Assembly (NCBI RefSeq): GCF_039831995.1
Contig: NZ_JBDOIO010000001.1
Span: 1-64,000 of the forward strand
Length of the DNA stretch: 64,000 nt
From: Paenibacillus pabuli
GTDB taxonomy: Bacteria; Bacillota; Bacilli; Paenibacillales; Paenibacillaceae
Direction: 5' to 3'
Both the position numbers and the translations under genes were made by a program. This document shows, one piece after another, positions 16,430 through 26,827 of this stretch (position 1 is its first letter; every line of letters begins with the position of its first letter). The notes under the pieces were generated by a model. It had not been told where the DNA came from, searched no databases, and saw only the letters and a list, made by a program, of their open reading frames with translations.

Positions 16430-19400
16430 ATGGGTAGGAAATCTCTTGTAAAGAGAACGTTGGCGATTTCACTATCTGCGGTTCTGTTATCGTCGAGCCT
16501 CGGAATGAACTTAGTGTCTGCAGATACATCAGTCTCGGCATCAGCTACTGATGTGCAGATCTCACTAACGCCAACACCTAATGTCGATGTTGTACTCACT
16601 GTCGGTGAGAATAACTGGGATGTTGCTAATTTTAGCGACGATCTCAAATCACGACTCAAGGCAAAAGGAGTAAATACGGATAAGTTGAATATAACTTCTG
16701 TCGAACAGAAGGAAGTTTCGGCAAAAGATAGTTTTGCTTGGCAACGATATTCGCATAACTTCTCCGATACTGCTTATGCTGGAGCAACATCAGATACTGG
16801 TTATACTACTGACCACATTGTATCAAATGGTAAGAAACTAACATTTTATGGTTACGACACCTATGGTTACCGTGACTTTATGTTGATGCCGGATTCAACA
16901 TCAGGTAAGAAAACATTTACATTTGACTTGAATGAAGCTGGTATTCAATATCACTCGATGCAGGGTGGTGGATTCCTTTTCAACGTCAAGTCTGAAGGTG
17001 GTCTAATTTCCGGATATGTACTCCTCTATGAAGAGTCCGGAATTCGGTTATACCAGATTGCTAATGCAAGTATCACAAGTTTAAGGGACATGGATACTAG
17101 TAGCATTGGTAACATTCCGGGAGTAACACAGATCACAACTTTTGCTAAACCTTTCGGTACTAATCACTCCGTTAAGATTGAAGTAACACCACAAAGTTTG
17201 GATATGTGGGATAACGGAACGCAAATTGTCAAAAGTTATGCACTGCCTCAAATTTTCGGTAATAGCTTCGGTCCAATCGCTTCGTATGTGCCCCACGCAT
17301 GTACAATCCTCTCTTACTTTACCTTCGAAAATCTACAAATGCAAATGGTCAGTGCTAAACAATTCAAGGAAGTAATTCGTCAACCTTCCTGGCGTACTGA
17401 TGCAGAGCACTTTGTAGTCAATTTGGAAAATAAAGTAGTAGCTGATTTTGACAATGCTGAAGCATCGGGTGAAATTTTAACACGTTTGACAAATGCTGAA
17501 ATTGATTATGTAGCTCTGGGATCAACAACTAACCAAGCGCAGGCACAAGCATTTATCCAACGTAACAATAATGACGGTACATTCATTAATAATAGTAACT
17601 ATGCTTCAGCTATGGACCAATTGGCAGAGTATATTTACTCAAAAATCAAGGTAGATCCTGTTTCCGGAACGGATACTAAGTATGTTCTGGTAGGTGAGCC
17701 GATTGATATTAATGTAAGTCCTTCCTCTCTCGCTACTAACTCACAGACTACTGAATATCCGCAAGGACGTTGGCGTATTGATCACGACTATAACTATTTT
17801 GAGAATAGTTTAGGTCAGGCATCTTGGGCAGGTCAGTGGCAGAAGAATTTACAGATGGTCTTTGATAAACCTGGTAAGTATGATATTGCTTTCGGTGATA
17901 TGCATCCTTCACCTCAATATATCATTGCACATCGGCGACCAATTGCGGCATTCGATTTAAAAGTTACAGCAGGTACCTCAGCTTATACGGTAACCACTAC
18001 TGATAAGTCATATGACCCCGATAGCCAGTCAGCTGCTGACAAAGGGATTGCTCAAGTTGAGTGGTCTTGGAAAGAAGCGACTGCTGTCAACTGGACACAA
18101 GGTAAAATTCCATCCAGTTTACCTTTAGGTAAAGCTTATGTAATTCAGCTGCGTGTCTTGGATAAACAGGGGGCTTGGAGTAAATATGAATCGCGTTACA
18201 TTACAACATCAAATACCGATGCTAAGCCCGTGGCAAGTTTCGACTTACCTTCGCAAGCAACTAAATATGATATTGTAAAAATTGCGGATAATTCATACGA
18301 TCCAGGTGGTAAAGGAATCACAGAAACAGCTTGGCGCATTGAAAAAGATGGCACTGCAGTATATAGTGGGGCTACTCCAATCAACAGTTTCAAAACTTAC
18401 GGTGAGGGTAAATATACCGTATATCTGAAGGTTAAGAACGGTTCCGGTACTTGGTCTGATGAATATAGTTCATCGATCACAATCACTGATGACTTAGTAA
18501 AACCTGAAGCAAGTTTTGAATTAACACGTCAAGACTGGACGAATAAAAATATCGGATTTACAGTTAACTTCACTGATGCTGGAGGTAGTGGTTTTGCATC
18601 TCAGCGTTATGCAGTAACACAAAGTCCTAACTTCCCAACTACAGGCTTCTCGGCTTGGAGTACTAATTCCTCACAGTATATTCAAATTACTACTGATGGT
18701 ATTTGGTATGTCCATGTAGAAGCTAAAGACGGTGCTGGAAATGTGTTGCAGAAGACAATGGGTGATTATCGACTTGATAAAACTCCGCCTGCTAAACCAG
18801 TTTTCGTGCCTAGTACTACGACTAAAACAAATAAAGATTACGATATGGCAATCACATTCTCGGAAGATTCTGTGACTAAGCAATATCGACTTGATGGTGG
18901 TGACTGGCTTGATTATACTTCCCCATTCCTAATCACTAAGAATGGTTTAGTTGAAGCTCGTGCTACGGACTTGGCAGGTAATACGACTGCAATCGAAACA
19001 ATGAATATTACAAACATCAAGAAGACACCTCCAGCGGCGGCAACATTCAGTGCGGCTGTCGATCCTGTTAACGGTAATGTTATTGTCGGTGTAAAATATC
19101 CAGAAGATGTAGTAACTCGTGAATACCGTATTGGTTTGGACTGGGTTGAATACACAGCTCCTGTGGTAATGACAGATAACGGAATTGTTTACACTCGATC
19201 AGTCGATGCTTATGGTAACTACTCTCCAGAAGCAGCGTATGTGGTTGATAGTATTGACCGTACTCCTCCTGATGATCCAGTAGTAACCGCAAGTAAAACA
19301 GAACTCACAAATACTGACTTGGAAATTTCAATTGGGTATGCTGATGATTCTGTACTGAATGAGTACCGCATCGGTGATGGTGATTGGAGAATTTATAGTG

Positions 19401-22400
19401 GTACGATTAAAGTTACAGAGAACGTGGTAATTTCGGCACGCGCTCGTGACAAAGCGGGCAATGTAACTCCAATCATTAAGTATGAAGTTACGAATATCAA
19501 GAAAACTATTCCTGAACCGCCAACACTTTCAGCTGATGTAACTACAATCACTTCTGGTGATGTTGAAGTTACTGTCAATTTTCCTGTGGATGCGGTGAAG
19601 AAACAGTATCAAATTGCTGGTGAGACTGAATGGATTGATTATACTGGTCCAATCATGTTGACAGCTAATGCAACAGTTGTGGCACGGGCGATTGACGGGG
19701 CAGGTAATATCGGTACTAGTTCAAGCCTTCCGGTATTTAATATCAAGAAGACTGGACCAGCTGATGCAACGTTTAGTGCGGACAACGGTTCCTTAACTTC
19801 TCCAATGAACCGCGATATTGTACTTGTGGCTAATTTCCCTGATGATGCAGTTGTTAAGGAATATCAAATGGGAGATAGTAATAGTCCTTGGTTACCTTAT
19901 ACTGGACCAATCACAGTGACTGAAAATACGACCGTATCTGTACGTTCTAAGGACGCAGCAGGTAATCCGTCTAAGGTGAATACGGTAGTAATTTCTAACA
20001 TCGATAAGGTTGCTCCTGACAAAGCTACATTTACTCCGGATAAAACGGAATTAACTAGCCAAGCTTATGGGGTAACAATTAACTATCCTTCCGACTCAGC
20101 TCTGAGTGAATACAAACTGAGTACAACTGGAAGCTCGTGGAGTTTGTACAGAAATCCGATCAATGTTAACGACAACGTGACAATTTATGCACGTTCACGT
20201 GACTTGGCAGGAAATATTTCTGAGGTTGCTACTTATGACGTGACAAACTTTGTGAAGAATACGCAAACTACAGCTCCAGTACTGACCCCAAGTATTACAG
20301 TACCAACTGGACAAACTGTTTATGTTGATGTGAAATTCCCGACTGGGGCGACAATTAAAGAGTACCGTGTTGATGGTGGTGCTTGGCAGGAATATACTGG
20401 TGCGATTGAGGTCTTGACTAATGCACTGATTGAAGCACGTTCTACTGATGCGGTGGGTAACGTTTCACCGATTGGACGGGTTATCGTTAGTAATATTAGT
20501 AAAACGCCTCCAGCTAACGCTACATTTGCGGCAAGTAAAACAACTCCAACTAACCAGGATGTAATCGTCACTATTGGATATCCAACTAACGCAGTAGTGA
20601 AAGAGTACAAAGTTAATGATGGCGAATGGAGACCATATACAGCGGGTGTAAATTTCACTGAAAATGGAACAATTTACGCAAGATCGACTGACGCTCTGGG
20701 TAACGTTTCCGATGTATCAACATACAGCGTGACAAATATCACAAAAACAACTTTGCTTCCTCCTATTTTAGTGGCGGATAATACTAACGCAACTAATGGA
20801 AATGTCAAAGTCGTGGTAACTTATCCTACCGGGACAGTAACTAAGGAATACCGGATTGATAATGGTCCATGGATGACTTATACCGGTCCAATTACACTGA
20901 CAACAAATGGTGTAGTACAGGCTCGGGCTACTGATGCTGCCGGTAACGTTTCAGTTGCAGGTTCGTTGACTGTGGATAATATCAGTAAGTCTACTCCTAA
21001 GGAACCGATTATCATGCCAACTCTGGACACAACTCCAACAGCTGGTCCAATTTACGTACCAATTACTTTCCCAAGTAATGCTGTGGTTAAACAATGTCGT
21101 ATTAACGGTGGGGCTTGGTTTGATTATACGGGTCCAATCGAAATGACTGATAATGGTACAATTACTTGCCGCTATCAGGACGCTTCTGGTAACTGGTCAG
21201 CAGATTACTCGCTAGCTATTAATCACATTGTTAAAACAACTCCAAGTGCACCTTATCTTTACGCTAACAATGCGGTAGTTATGACGAATAAAAGTGTCTT
21301 CGTTACTATAACATATCCAAGTGGTACAAAAGTTTCTGAGTACCGTATTGATGGTGGGGCTTGGCAAAACTACATCAAGCCAATTGAAATGAAAACAAAT
21401 GGCAAAGTCGAGGCACGCGCTACAAACTATGCCAATGTTTATTCTCCAATTTCTGACTTGACAGTGAGTAATATTTTGAAAACTGGTCCTGATAAAGCTA
21501 TCATCACCGCTGATATTACAGAACCAACAAGCGGTAAGGTTAATATCACTATTACCTACCCTGATAATGTGGCATTGAAAGAATACCATATCGGTGAAAC
21601 TGGTGGCATGTGGATTACGTATCATGGACAGTTCCCTGTATCTAACAATCTTACAGTTTATGCACGTTCACGTGATGATATCGGAAACTATTCCGAGGTT
21701 GCTAGTTATGTGGTAAATAACATTCAAGCACCTACTGTAAACGGTCCTATGATTAACGCCGATAAAACACTAGCCACAAATACTGATGTAACAATTTCAA
21801 TCAATTACAGCAGTGCTTCAACTAAACGTGAATACCGACTTAATGGTGGAACATGGCAGTCTTATACCTCTCCATTTGCGATGACAGCAAATGGTACTGT
21901 TGAAGCGCGTGAAGTAACTGGCTCAGGTCAAGAATCTGGGATTAGTATTTACTCAGTCACTAACATCGATAAGACTCCGCCTGCAGATGCTACCTTCGTA
22001 GCTGATAAAACTATTGTATCCGATAAAGTTGCAATTACTATCAACTACCCTGCTGACGCAACTGTTAAGCAGTATCGAATTGGTGAAAACGGAGACTACT
22101 TGACTTATGCACAACCGATTAGCGTAACAGCAAATACAAAAATTTACGCTAAATCTCGGGATGCTGTAGGTAACTGGTCAAACGTTACTTCTTATGAGGT
22201 GACTAATATCAGTAATGATGTTCCAACTTCACCTACATTCTTCTTGACTCCTGGTACAGCAACTGATGGACCAGTCACAGTAACAATCACATACCCAGCA
22301 GGTGTAACATGGAAACAATATCGTATTGATGGTGGGGCTTGGCAGAATTATTATAATCCTGTTGTAGTCAAAACTAATGGTACTGTTATTGAAGCGCGGG

Positions 22401-23212
22401 GTATGGACAGTAAGGGTACTATGTCTAATGTCTCGAAAGTTGAAGTGACGAATATCACATCATCGCAATCTTCGGCACCGACCTTTAGTGCTGACACTGT
22501 TGCAATCACTGGTGGTAACGTGAATGTCACGATCAACTACCCGAGTAACGCATTTACAAAACAGTACAAAATTGGTGAGACTGGTGTATGGCAGAATTAC
22601 TATGGTACTGTAGTAATGACGGACAACGGTAAGTTGTATGCACGTTACTTAGACACAACTGGATCTTATTCCACAGAGTCTGTGTATACGGTAACTAATA
22701 TCGATAAGGTACCGCCAAATATGCCTGGCATTTCAGCTAACACTTATGCTCCAACTACAGGAAATGTTGTAGTTTCTATTATTTATCCTTCTGACTCCGT
22801 AGCTAACGAATATATGTTAGGTACAGGTATCTGGGTTAAATACTCCGGTCCTTTGGTAGTATCGGAAAATGTATTGGTGAGTGCACGTGCTACTGATGCG
22901 GTAGGTAATGTTTCTCAGGTAGCTATTCTGAATGTCACTAACATTGGTTCAGCTAATGTTGGAACACCAGCAGGAAGTTCAATGTTCGTACCTGACATCA
23001 TCGCACCAACAACAGGTGTAGTCAGATTTACAATCAACTATCCGAGTGATGCTTTGTTGAAACAATATCGTATTGGTGAGAATGGTGTCTGGCAGACATA
23101 TTATTACTCTGCAGTGGTGGATAGTAACACAACTATTTACGCTAGGTCGATGAATAAAACCGGACTCTGGTCTGAGATTACTTCTTATGAAGTAACAAAT
23201 ATTATTAAATAA
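16430..23212 (+). CDS. giant secreted repeat protein, 2260 aa
   Basis: ATG after GGGGG. A signal peptide ends near residue 31 (LVSADTS). Residues about 40-500 form an N-terminal region of unknown fold. From 500 to 780 are two PKD-like domains (IAAFDL at 503, VASFDL at 600) and an Ig-like unit. From about 782 to the very end are 18 tandem repeats of about 82 residues with the core KEYRIDGGAWQ, YTGPI, ARATDAAGN and TNI-K, an Ig-like beta module common in Paenibacillus surface proteins. There is no LPXTG, SLH or C-terminal anchor: the protein stops at the end of repeat 18. Probably an extended stalk or adhesin. Confidence 0.85.
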   Translation: MGRKSLVKRTLAISLSAVLLSSSLGMNLVSADTSVSASATDVQISLTPTPNVDVVLTVGENNWDVANFSDDLKSRLKAKGVNTDKLNITSVEQKEVSAKDSFAWQRYSHNFSDTAYAGATSDTGYTTDHIVSNGKKLTFYGYDTYGYRDFMLMPDSTSGKKTFTFDLNEAGIQYHSMQGGGFLFNVKSEGGLISGYVLLYEESGIRLYQIANASITSLRDMDTSSIGNIPGVTQITTFAKPFGTNHSVKIEVTPQSLDMWDNGTQIVKSYALPQIFGNSFGPIASYVPHACTILSYFTFENLQMQMVSAKQFKEVIRQPSWRTDAEHFVVNLENKVVADFDNAEASGEILTRLTNAEIDYVALGSTTNQAQAQAFIQRNNNDGTFINNSNYASAMDQLAEYIYSKIKVDPVSGTDTKYVLVGEPIDINVSPSSLATNSQTTEYPQGRWRIDHDYNYFENSLGQASWAGQWQKNLQMVFDKPGKYDIAFGDMHPSPQYIIAHRRPIAAFDLKVTAGTSAYTVTTTDKSYDPDSQSAADKGIAQVEWSWKEATAVNWTQGKIPSSLPLGKAYVIQLRVLDKQGAWSKYESRYITTSNTDAKPVASFDLPSQATKYDIVKIADNSYDPGGKGITETAWRIEKDGTAVYSGATPINSFKTYGEGKYTVYLKVKNGSGTWSDEYSSSITITDDLVKPEASFELTRQDWTNKNIGFTVNFTDAGGSGFASQRYAVTQSPNFPTTGFSAWSTNSSQYIQITTDGIWYVHVEAKDGAGNVLQKTMGDYRLDKTPPAKPVFVPSTTTKTNKDYDMAITFSEDSVTKQYRLDGGDWLDYTSPFLITKNGLVEARATDLAGNTTAIETMNITNIKKTPPAAATFSAAVDPVNGNVIVGVKYPEDVVTREYRIGLDWVEYTAPVVMTDNGIVYTRSVDAYGNYSPEAAYVVDSIDRTPPDDPVVTASKTELTNTDLEISIGYADDSVLNEYRIGDGDWRIYSGTIKVTENVVISARARDKAGNVTPIIKYEVTNIKKTIPEPPTLSADVTTITSGDVEVTVNFPVDAVKKQYQIAGETEWIDYTGPIMLTANATVVARAIDGAGNIGTSSSLPVFNIKKTGPADATFSADNGSLTSPMNRDIVLVANFPDDAVVKEYQMGDSNSPWLPYTGPITVTENTTVSVRSKDAAGNPSKVNTVVISNIDKVAPDKATFTPDKTELTSQAYGVTINYPSDSALSEYKLSTTGSSWSLYRNPINVNDNVTIYARSRDLAGNISEVATYDVTNFVKNTQTTAPVLTPSITVPTGQTVYVDVKFPTGATIKEYRVDGGAWQEYTGAIEVLTNALIEARSTDAVGNVSPIGRVIVSNISKTPPANATFAASKTTPTNQDVIVTIGYPTNAVVKEYKVNDGEWRPYTAGVNFTENGTIYARSTDALGNVSDVSTYSVTNITKTTLLPPILVADNTNATNGNVKVVVTYPTGTVTKEYRIDNGPWMTYTGPITLTTNGVVQARATDAAGNVSVAGSLTVDNISKSTPKEPIIMPTLDTTPTAGPIYVPITFPSNAVVKQCRINGGAWFDYTGPIEMTDNGTITCRYQDASGNWSADYSLAINHIVKTTPSAPYLYANNAVVMTNKSVFVTITYPSGTKVSEYRIDGGAWQNYIKPIEMKTNGKVEARATNYANVYSPISDLTVSNILKTGPDKAIITADITEPTSGKVNITITYPDNVALKEYHIGETGGMWITYHGQFPVSNNLTVYARSRDDIGNYSEVASYVVNNIQAPTVNGPMINADKTLATNTDVTISINYSSASTKREYRLNGGTWQSYTSPFAMTANGTVEAREVTGSGQESGISIYSVTNIDKTPPADATFVADKTIVSDKVAITINYPADATVKQYRIGENGDYLTYAQPISVTANTKIYAKSRDAVGNWSNVTSYEVTNISNDVPTSPTFFLTPGTATDGPVTVTITYPAGVTWKQYRIDGGAWQNYYNPVVVKTNGTVIEARGMDSKGTMSNVSKVEVTNITSSQSSAPTFSADTVAITGGNVNVTINYPSNAFTKQYKIGETGVWQNYYGTVVMTDNGKLYARYLDTTGSYSTESVYTVTNIDKVPPNMPGISANTYAPTTGNVVVSIIYPSDSVANEYMLGTGIWVKYSGPLVVSENVLVSARATDAVGNVSQVAILNVTNIGSANVGTPAGSSMFVPDIIAPTTGVVRFTINYPSDALLKQYRIGENGVWQTYYYSAVVDSNTTIYARSMNKTGLWSEITSYEVTNIIK
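18776..23209 (+). repeat. 18 tandem protein-coding repeats of about 246 bp
   Basis: Each unit begins with a TPPAxATF-like segment, carries KEYRIDGGxW, YTGPI and ARSxDxxGN, and ends with VTNIxK. The DNA is diverged between units while the protein pattern is kept, so the array is old and under selection, not a recent slippage product. Confidence 0.8.
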
Positions 23213-23215
23213 GGT

Positions 23216-23250
23216 AAAGGGCTATGGCTTCGGCTGTAGCCTTTTATTTT
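23216..23250 (+). terminator. intrinsic terminator
   Basis: An imperfect stem around a TTCG loop (GGGCTATGGC/GCTGTAGCC) is followed by TTTTATTTTT. Confidence 0.75.
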
Positions 23251-23351
23251 TGCTTAAAACTCCCGAATCAAGTACATCTCATTTCTATATCTGTTAATAG
23301 GCTACTGAATTAAAGTAAGAACTTATGGATAAATTAGGGTGGTGATAGACT

Positions 23352-24551
23352 TTGAGGTTTAATCGAATAGGTACTTCTGCTTTAGTGTTGACTTTAATTT
23401 TAAGTGGGCAGACCTTTGCAGAAGGTACGGTTCCAAATTCAGTTATTAGTAAGGGTGTTTCAGGGAGTGTGAGTATCTCTGATTTAAATAAAAGTAATCC
23501 TTATTATGCTGAAGTATCACAGTTAATTGCTTCGGGTTTTTGGTCAAAATCTTCATCTGGGACTATATCACCAGACAAACCTGTCGAACGTATCAAAGCA
23601 GCAAAGGATATACTCAAGTTGCTTAGTGTCAAACCTGTAACTAACGATTTATTCTCTGGGCTTAGTGGTACTGATTCAGCAATCGTAGGAGGACTACTCA
23701 GTGCAGGATTAATTTTACCTGCTGAGTATGCGACAGGTTTCCAGCCACAAGGCTATATCAGTCGTTATGAGGTGATTAACTGGGCAGCTAAAGCACTTGA
23801 AATCTACAATCCAGCGTGGGCTGCGGAGAAGGCAGATTTTGATCACAATCTCATGCAGCAACGTGATGGTAATTTGATTCCGAGTAAGGATTTCTACCAA
23901 TATTCACAGGATCCAAATTACAGTTACCTCTATTTAGCGGTGAAAGCTGAATTGGTCGCTGAGACTGATATTCGTGGTCAGGACTCGATCACGACTGCTG
24001 AATTAGCTCATATCCTTGTGCAATTGGATAAACAAATTCGAAATACTGAAGTTGGTATTAGTGCTAACTCGTTAGTCAATGAAGAAGAAACATTCCCCGA
24101 AAGTTATCTTCGCGAATTTACCTCTGGACTTGCGCCACTCACTCAAGGTGAACTCTACAATGAAGTTCAACTCTTAGCTGAATCAACTGTCACTGTCGCC
24201 AAGGATAAAACTCAGAAATTAGCCGAAGCTAACGCAGATGTCATGGCTAAGTATCAGAATAAGGAGCAGTACTTACGGACTAGTTATGAGCGGGTTAAAT
24301 TAGCGGTTGAGGACAAATTTTCAGCTGATGGTATCCCAGTACGTGTAATGGGATCACATCGAGGATTTTACTATCAAGATAAAGAACTACATAATCTAGT
24401 ATCTGTTTGGTTTAAGGATGCTGATGATGGAGTTTGGTACTCGCAGGAGCATGATGTAATTGTACCTTTATCTAAGTATTCTGGTACTGCCACAGATATC
24501 ACAGAAATCACAGCCGTTGGTGAACGTACAACGCTAGCGGGGGTGAATTAG
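23352..24551 (+). CDS. secreted protein with degenerate SLH-like domains
   Basis: TTG start after GGTGGTGA. Signal peptide ends at FAEG (about residue 24). Residues 40-230 show weak SLH-like units (ISDLNKSNPYYAEVSQLIASGF, ISRYEVINWAAKALE). The C-terminal half is helical with a Lys/Glu-rich coiled segment and a beta-rich end. It is first in a four-gene operon in which stops and starts touch (24551/24552, 25556 overlap, 26818). Likely wall-associated. Confidence 0.65.
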   Translation: MRFNRIGTSALVLTLILSGQTFAEGTVPNSVISKGVSGSVSISDLNKSNPYYAEVSQLIASGFWSKSSSGTISPDKPVERIKAAKDILKLLSVKPVTNDLFSGLSGTDSAIVGGLLSAGLILPAEYATGFQPQGYISRYEVINWAAKALEIYNPAWAAEKADFDHNLMQQRDGNLIPSKDFYQYSQDPNYSYLYLAVKAELVAETDIRGQDSITTAELAHILVQLDKQIRNTEVGISANSLVNEEETFPESYLREFTSGLAPLTQGELYNEVQLLAESTVTVAKDKTQKLAEANADVMAKYQNKEQYLRTSYERVKLAVEDKFSADGIPVRVMGSHRGFYYQDKELHNLVSVWFKDADDGVWYSQEHDVIVPLSKYSGTATDITEITAVGERTTLAGVN

Positions 24552-25559
24552 TTGAAACTGCGCAATAAAAAGTGGCTAGCTACTGGAGTAATTGGTGCGC
24601 TGTTACTTGGAATTGGTGCACATGCTATCATCGCACCGACTAAGTTGATTGCAGAAGCATGTATTGGAACACAGAGTAAGTTACTCTCTTATTCCGAAGA
24701 TGTCAATCACCAAGGAACAATCACCTTTAAGGTTCCGAATTCCTTAAGAACTGGTGAGAATAAGTTAATTGGTCTCCGCTTGACATATGATGGGCGTCAG
24801 GCTTTATATAAAATTCCTGAGGATCAGCTAAAAGCTACAATTAGTATTCCAGTCGTCAAAGAGTATGACCTTGATACTGTCGGAACACGGACTGAGTGGA
24901 ATAAAACAGTTCTGGATAATATTCTATGGGAAACTGGTAGTGATACTAAGGAACGAGAAGCAACAATCCGATCATTCTCCGTTGGTGGAAATCTCGTAGT
25001 TGATGCTATTATCGGCAAGAAAGATACGGCAATCAACAACTTCGCTTATGCTAATGATCCGGCAATGATCAAATATCTGGATTATAGCTCTGTTGCCGAC
25101 TCGCCAGCTAAGTTGGCGAAACTTGCACCTAACGTAGAAGCTGATGTCTTTGATCAAAATGTCTGTGTAGCACCTCAAACAATTTGGGGTAAACTGACTG
25201 AGCGCTATTATCAGGTTGACTTCGATAATAAAGTAATGAACCCTATTAATGATGTGAAATCTAATTTACTAGAGAGTCACACACCTATCCCTTTGTATTT
25301 AAACGAGCCTATTTCAGAATATTTGAGACCTGCAGAGGTCGTAAACAGTATGTTAATAGGTTGGGATAAGAGAAATGATGTTGATATAGGTTCAGAATTT
25401 GAAGTATCTGGAGAACCTCAGCAGTCCGAACCTGTCATGAATATTGAGGATGGTACTAATTTAAGTTATCTGATGAACTATTACTACGTTATCGATAAAG
25501 ATAAAGTACAACCATCAGATGAAAATAATCAATCACAAAATTCGGAGGGTTCAAAATGA
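24552..25559 (+). CDS. membrane-anchored extracellular protein, 335 aa
   Basis: TTG start immediately after the preceding stop, with GGGGGTGA as binding site. A single N-terminal hydrophobic helix (residues 8-30) acts as signal anchor; the remainder is an extracellular domain with two Cys and an acidic Gln/Asn-rich tail. No family recognised. It overlaps the next gene by four bases (ATGA), implying translational coupling. Confidence 0.6.
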   Translation: MKLRNKKWLATGVIGALLLGIGAHAIIAPTKLIAEACIGTQSKLLSYSEDVNHQGTITFKVPNSLRTGENKLIGLRLTYDGRQALYKIPEDQLKATISIPVVKEYDLDTVGTRTEWNKTVLDNILWETGSDTKEREATIRSFSVGGNLVVDAIIGKKDTAINNFAYANDPAMIKYLDYSSVADSPAKLAKLAPNVEADVFDQNVCVAPQTIWGKLTERYYQVDFDNKVMNPINDVKSNLLESHTPIPLYLNEPISEYLRPAEVVNSMLIGWDKRNDVDIGSEFEVSGEPQQSEPVMNIEDGTNLSYLMNYYYVIDKDKVQPSDENNQSQNSEGSK

Positions 25560-26818
25560 AAAAATTCGGAATGGCAATGACTGCTGCACTCTTAGCTACC
25601 AATATCGTACTCGCTTCCTTTGCTTCAGCTGAAGCAGATACAACTCAAACTAAATTGTTTAATGGTTCTGGATTTGGGACTACGTCTCAAACGGCAGCTT
25701 CAACTGGAACTAAGTTCAAGGATATCAAAGGTCATTGGGCAGAAGCTTCTATCAATAATGCTGTAAAAGCCGGTTATGTAAGTGGATATGCAGATGGAAC
25801 ATTCAAGCCGAAGCAAGAAGTATCCCGTGCAGAATTTACAAAAATGTTGGTTATGGCTCTGGGATTGGAAACAAACGGCTCAGGTACTACTTGGTATCAG
25901 CCATCTGTAGATGCTGCTACTCGAGCAGGAATTTACGCTAATGATTTCAAAGGTGATTGGAACAAAAAGATGCCACGTAAGGAAATGACATTGTTGGCGG
26001 TACGAGCAGGAATTACCGGATACAAAAAAGATTACGATATTAACCGTAACTTGTATGAAGGTGCTAAAGCTGGTTTGATCCAAGGTACAGCTCCTGGCGT
26101 AATTGCTCCTGACGGTACAACAACACGAGCACAGGCAATTGTCGTAATCGAACGTGTACTTTCAGTAAAGAGTGGTAAAACTCTTGCATCTGATAAATAT
26201 GCTACCGCAGAAGCAGAAATTCTTTGGCATAAAACAAATATTTACACAATGTTGCCGAGATACTTCAGTTCTCCGCAATACGGAGATTTCGATGATTCTG
26301 TAATGTCCTATTCTATTAAAAACGGTAAAGCTGTTTGTTCGATTGAGAAATTCGTAGTTATTGATTTGGATAATCCTAAGGATCCAAATATGAAATATAT
26401 CAAGAACAACGATCTGGCTTGGTTGAATAATAAGTACCACAAACTGAAAGACACTAAAAACGGTTATGCTGTTCTAGCTATCACTGATCTTAACATTAAG
26501 GAAAGCCTCAATAACAGTAGCTTGGATGTATGTAGTATTTCCCTCTATAACAAAGACTGGTATGAGACTCCACAAACATCAGGCAACGCAATTACACGAA
26601 GCCATGGTGTAGGTATGTGGAACAGTAAATTCGAGCAAATGTACTTCTCGTTCGACGCAACTAAACCGGGAAAATACAAGTGGATTTCAGGTTATGTTCT
26701 ACCTAAAGGAAATTTTACATCTAAGAACGAGTTTAAACTTCACTTTGATCAGGGTGGATCAAACAGTGATAGTGTACCTCTACTGACTTCTGTACTTAAT
26801 ACAAAATACAACCAGTAG
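25556..26818 (+). CDS. SLH domain surface protein, 420 aa
   Basis: ATG 25556 overlaps the previous stop. Signal peptide ends near ASAEA (residue 24). A canonical SLH unit is at about 57-100 (FKDIKGHWAEASINNAVKAG, then YADGTFKP and VSRAEF). Two weaker units extend to about residue 205 (GVIAPDGTTTRAQAIVVIERVL). The C-terminal 210 residues form a domain I do not recognise. It is probably bound to the wall polymer and coupled to its neighbours. Confidence 0.8.
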   Translation: MKKFGMAMTAALLATNIVLASFASAEADTTQTKLFNGSGFGTTSQTAASTGTKFKDIKGHWAEASINNAVKAGYVSGYADGTFKPKQEVSRAEFTKMLVMALGLETNGSGTTWYQPSVDAATRAGIYANDFKGDWNKKMPRKEMTLLAVRAGITGYKKDYDINRNLYEGAKAGLIQGTAPGVIAPDGTTTRAQAIVVIERVLSVKSGKTLASDKYATAEAEILWHKTNIYTMLPRYFSSPQYGDFDDSVMSYSIKNGKAVCSIEKFVVIDLDNPKDPNMKYIKNNDLAWLNNKYHKLKDTKNGYAVLAITDLNIKESLNNSSLDVCSISLYNKDWYETPQTSGNAITRSHGVGMWNSKFEQMYFSFDATKPGKYKWISGYVLPKGNFTSKNEFKLHFDQGGSNSDSVPLLTSVLNTKYNQ

Positions 26819-26827
26819 GTGATAAGT

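Noticed and set aside
21212..21625. 137-codon minus-strand open frame in the giant repeat gene
   Set aside because: It arises from the repetitive codons of the plus-strand repeats and has no binding site.
16430..23212. Repeat array as a mobile or satellite repeat
   Set aside because: The units are diverged in DNA but conserved in protein, with one continuous reading frame, so they are coding repeats.
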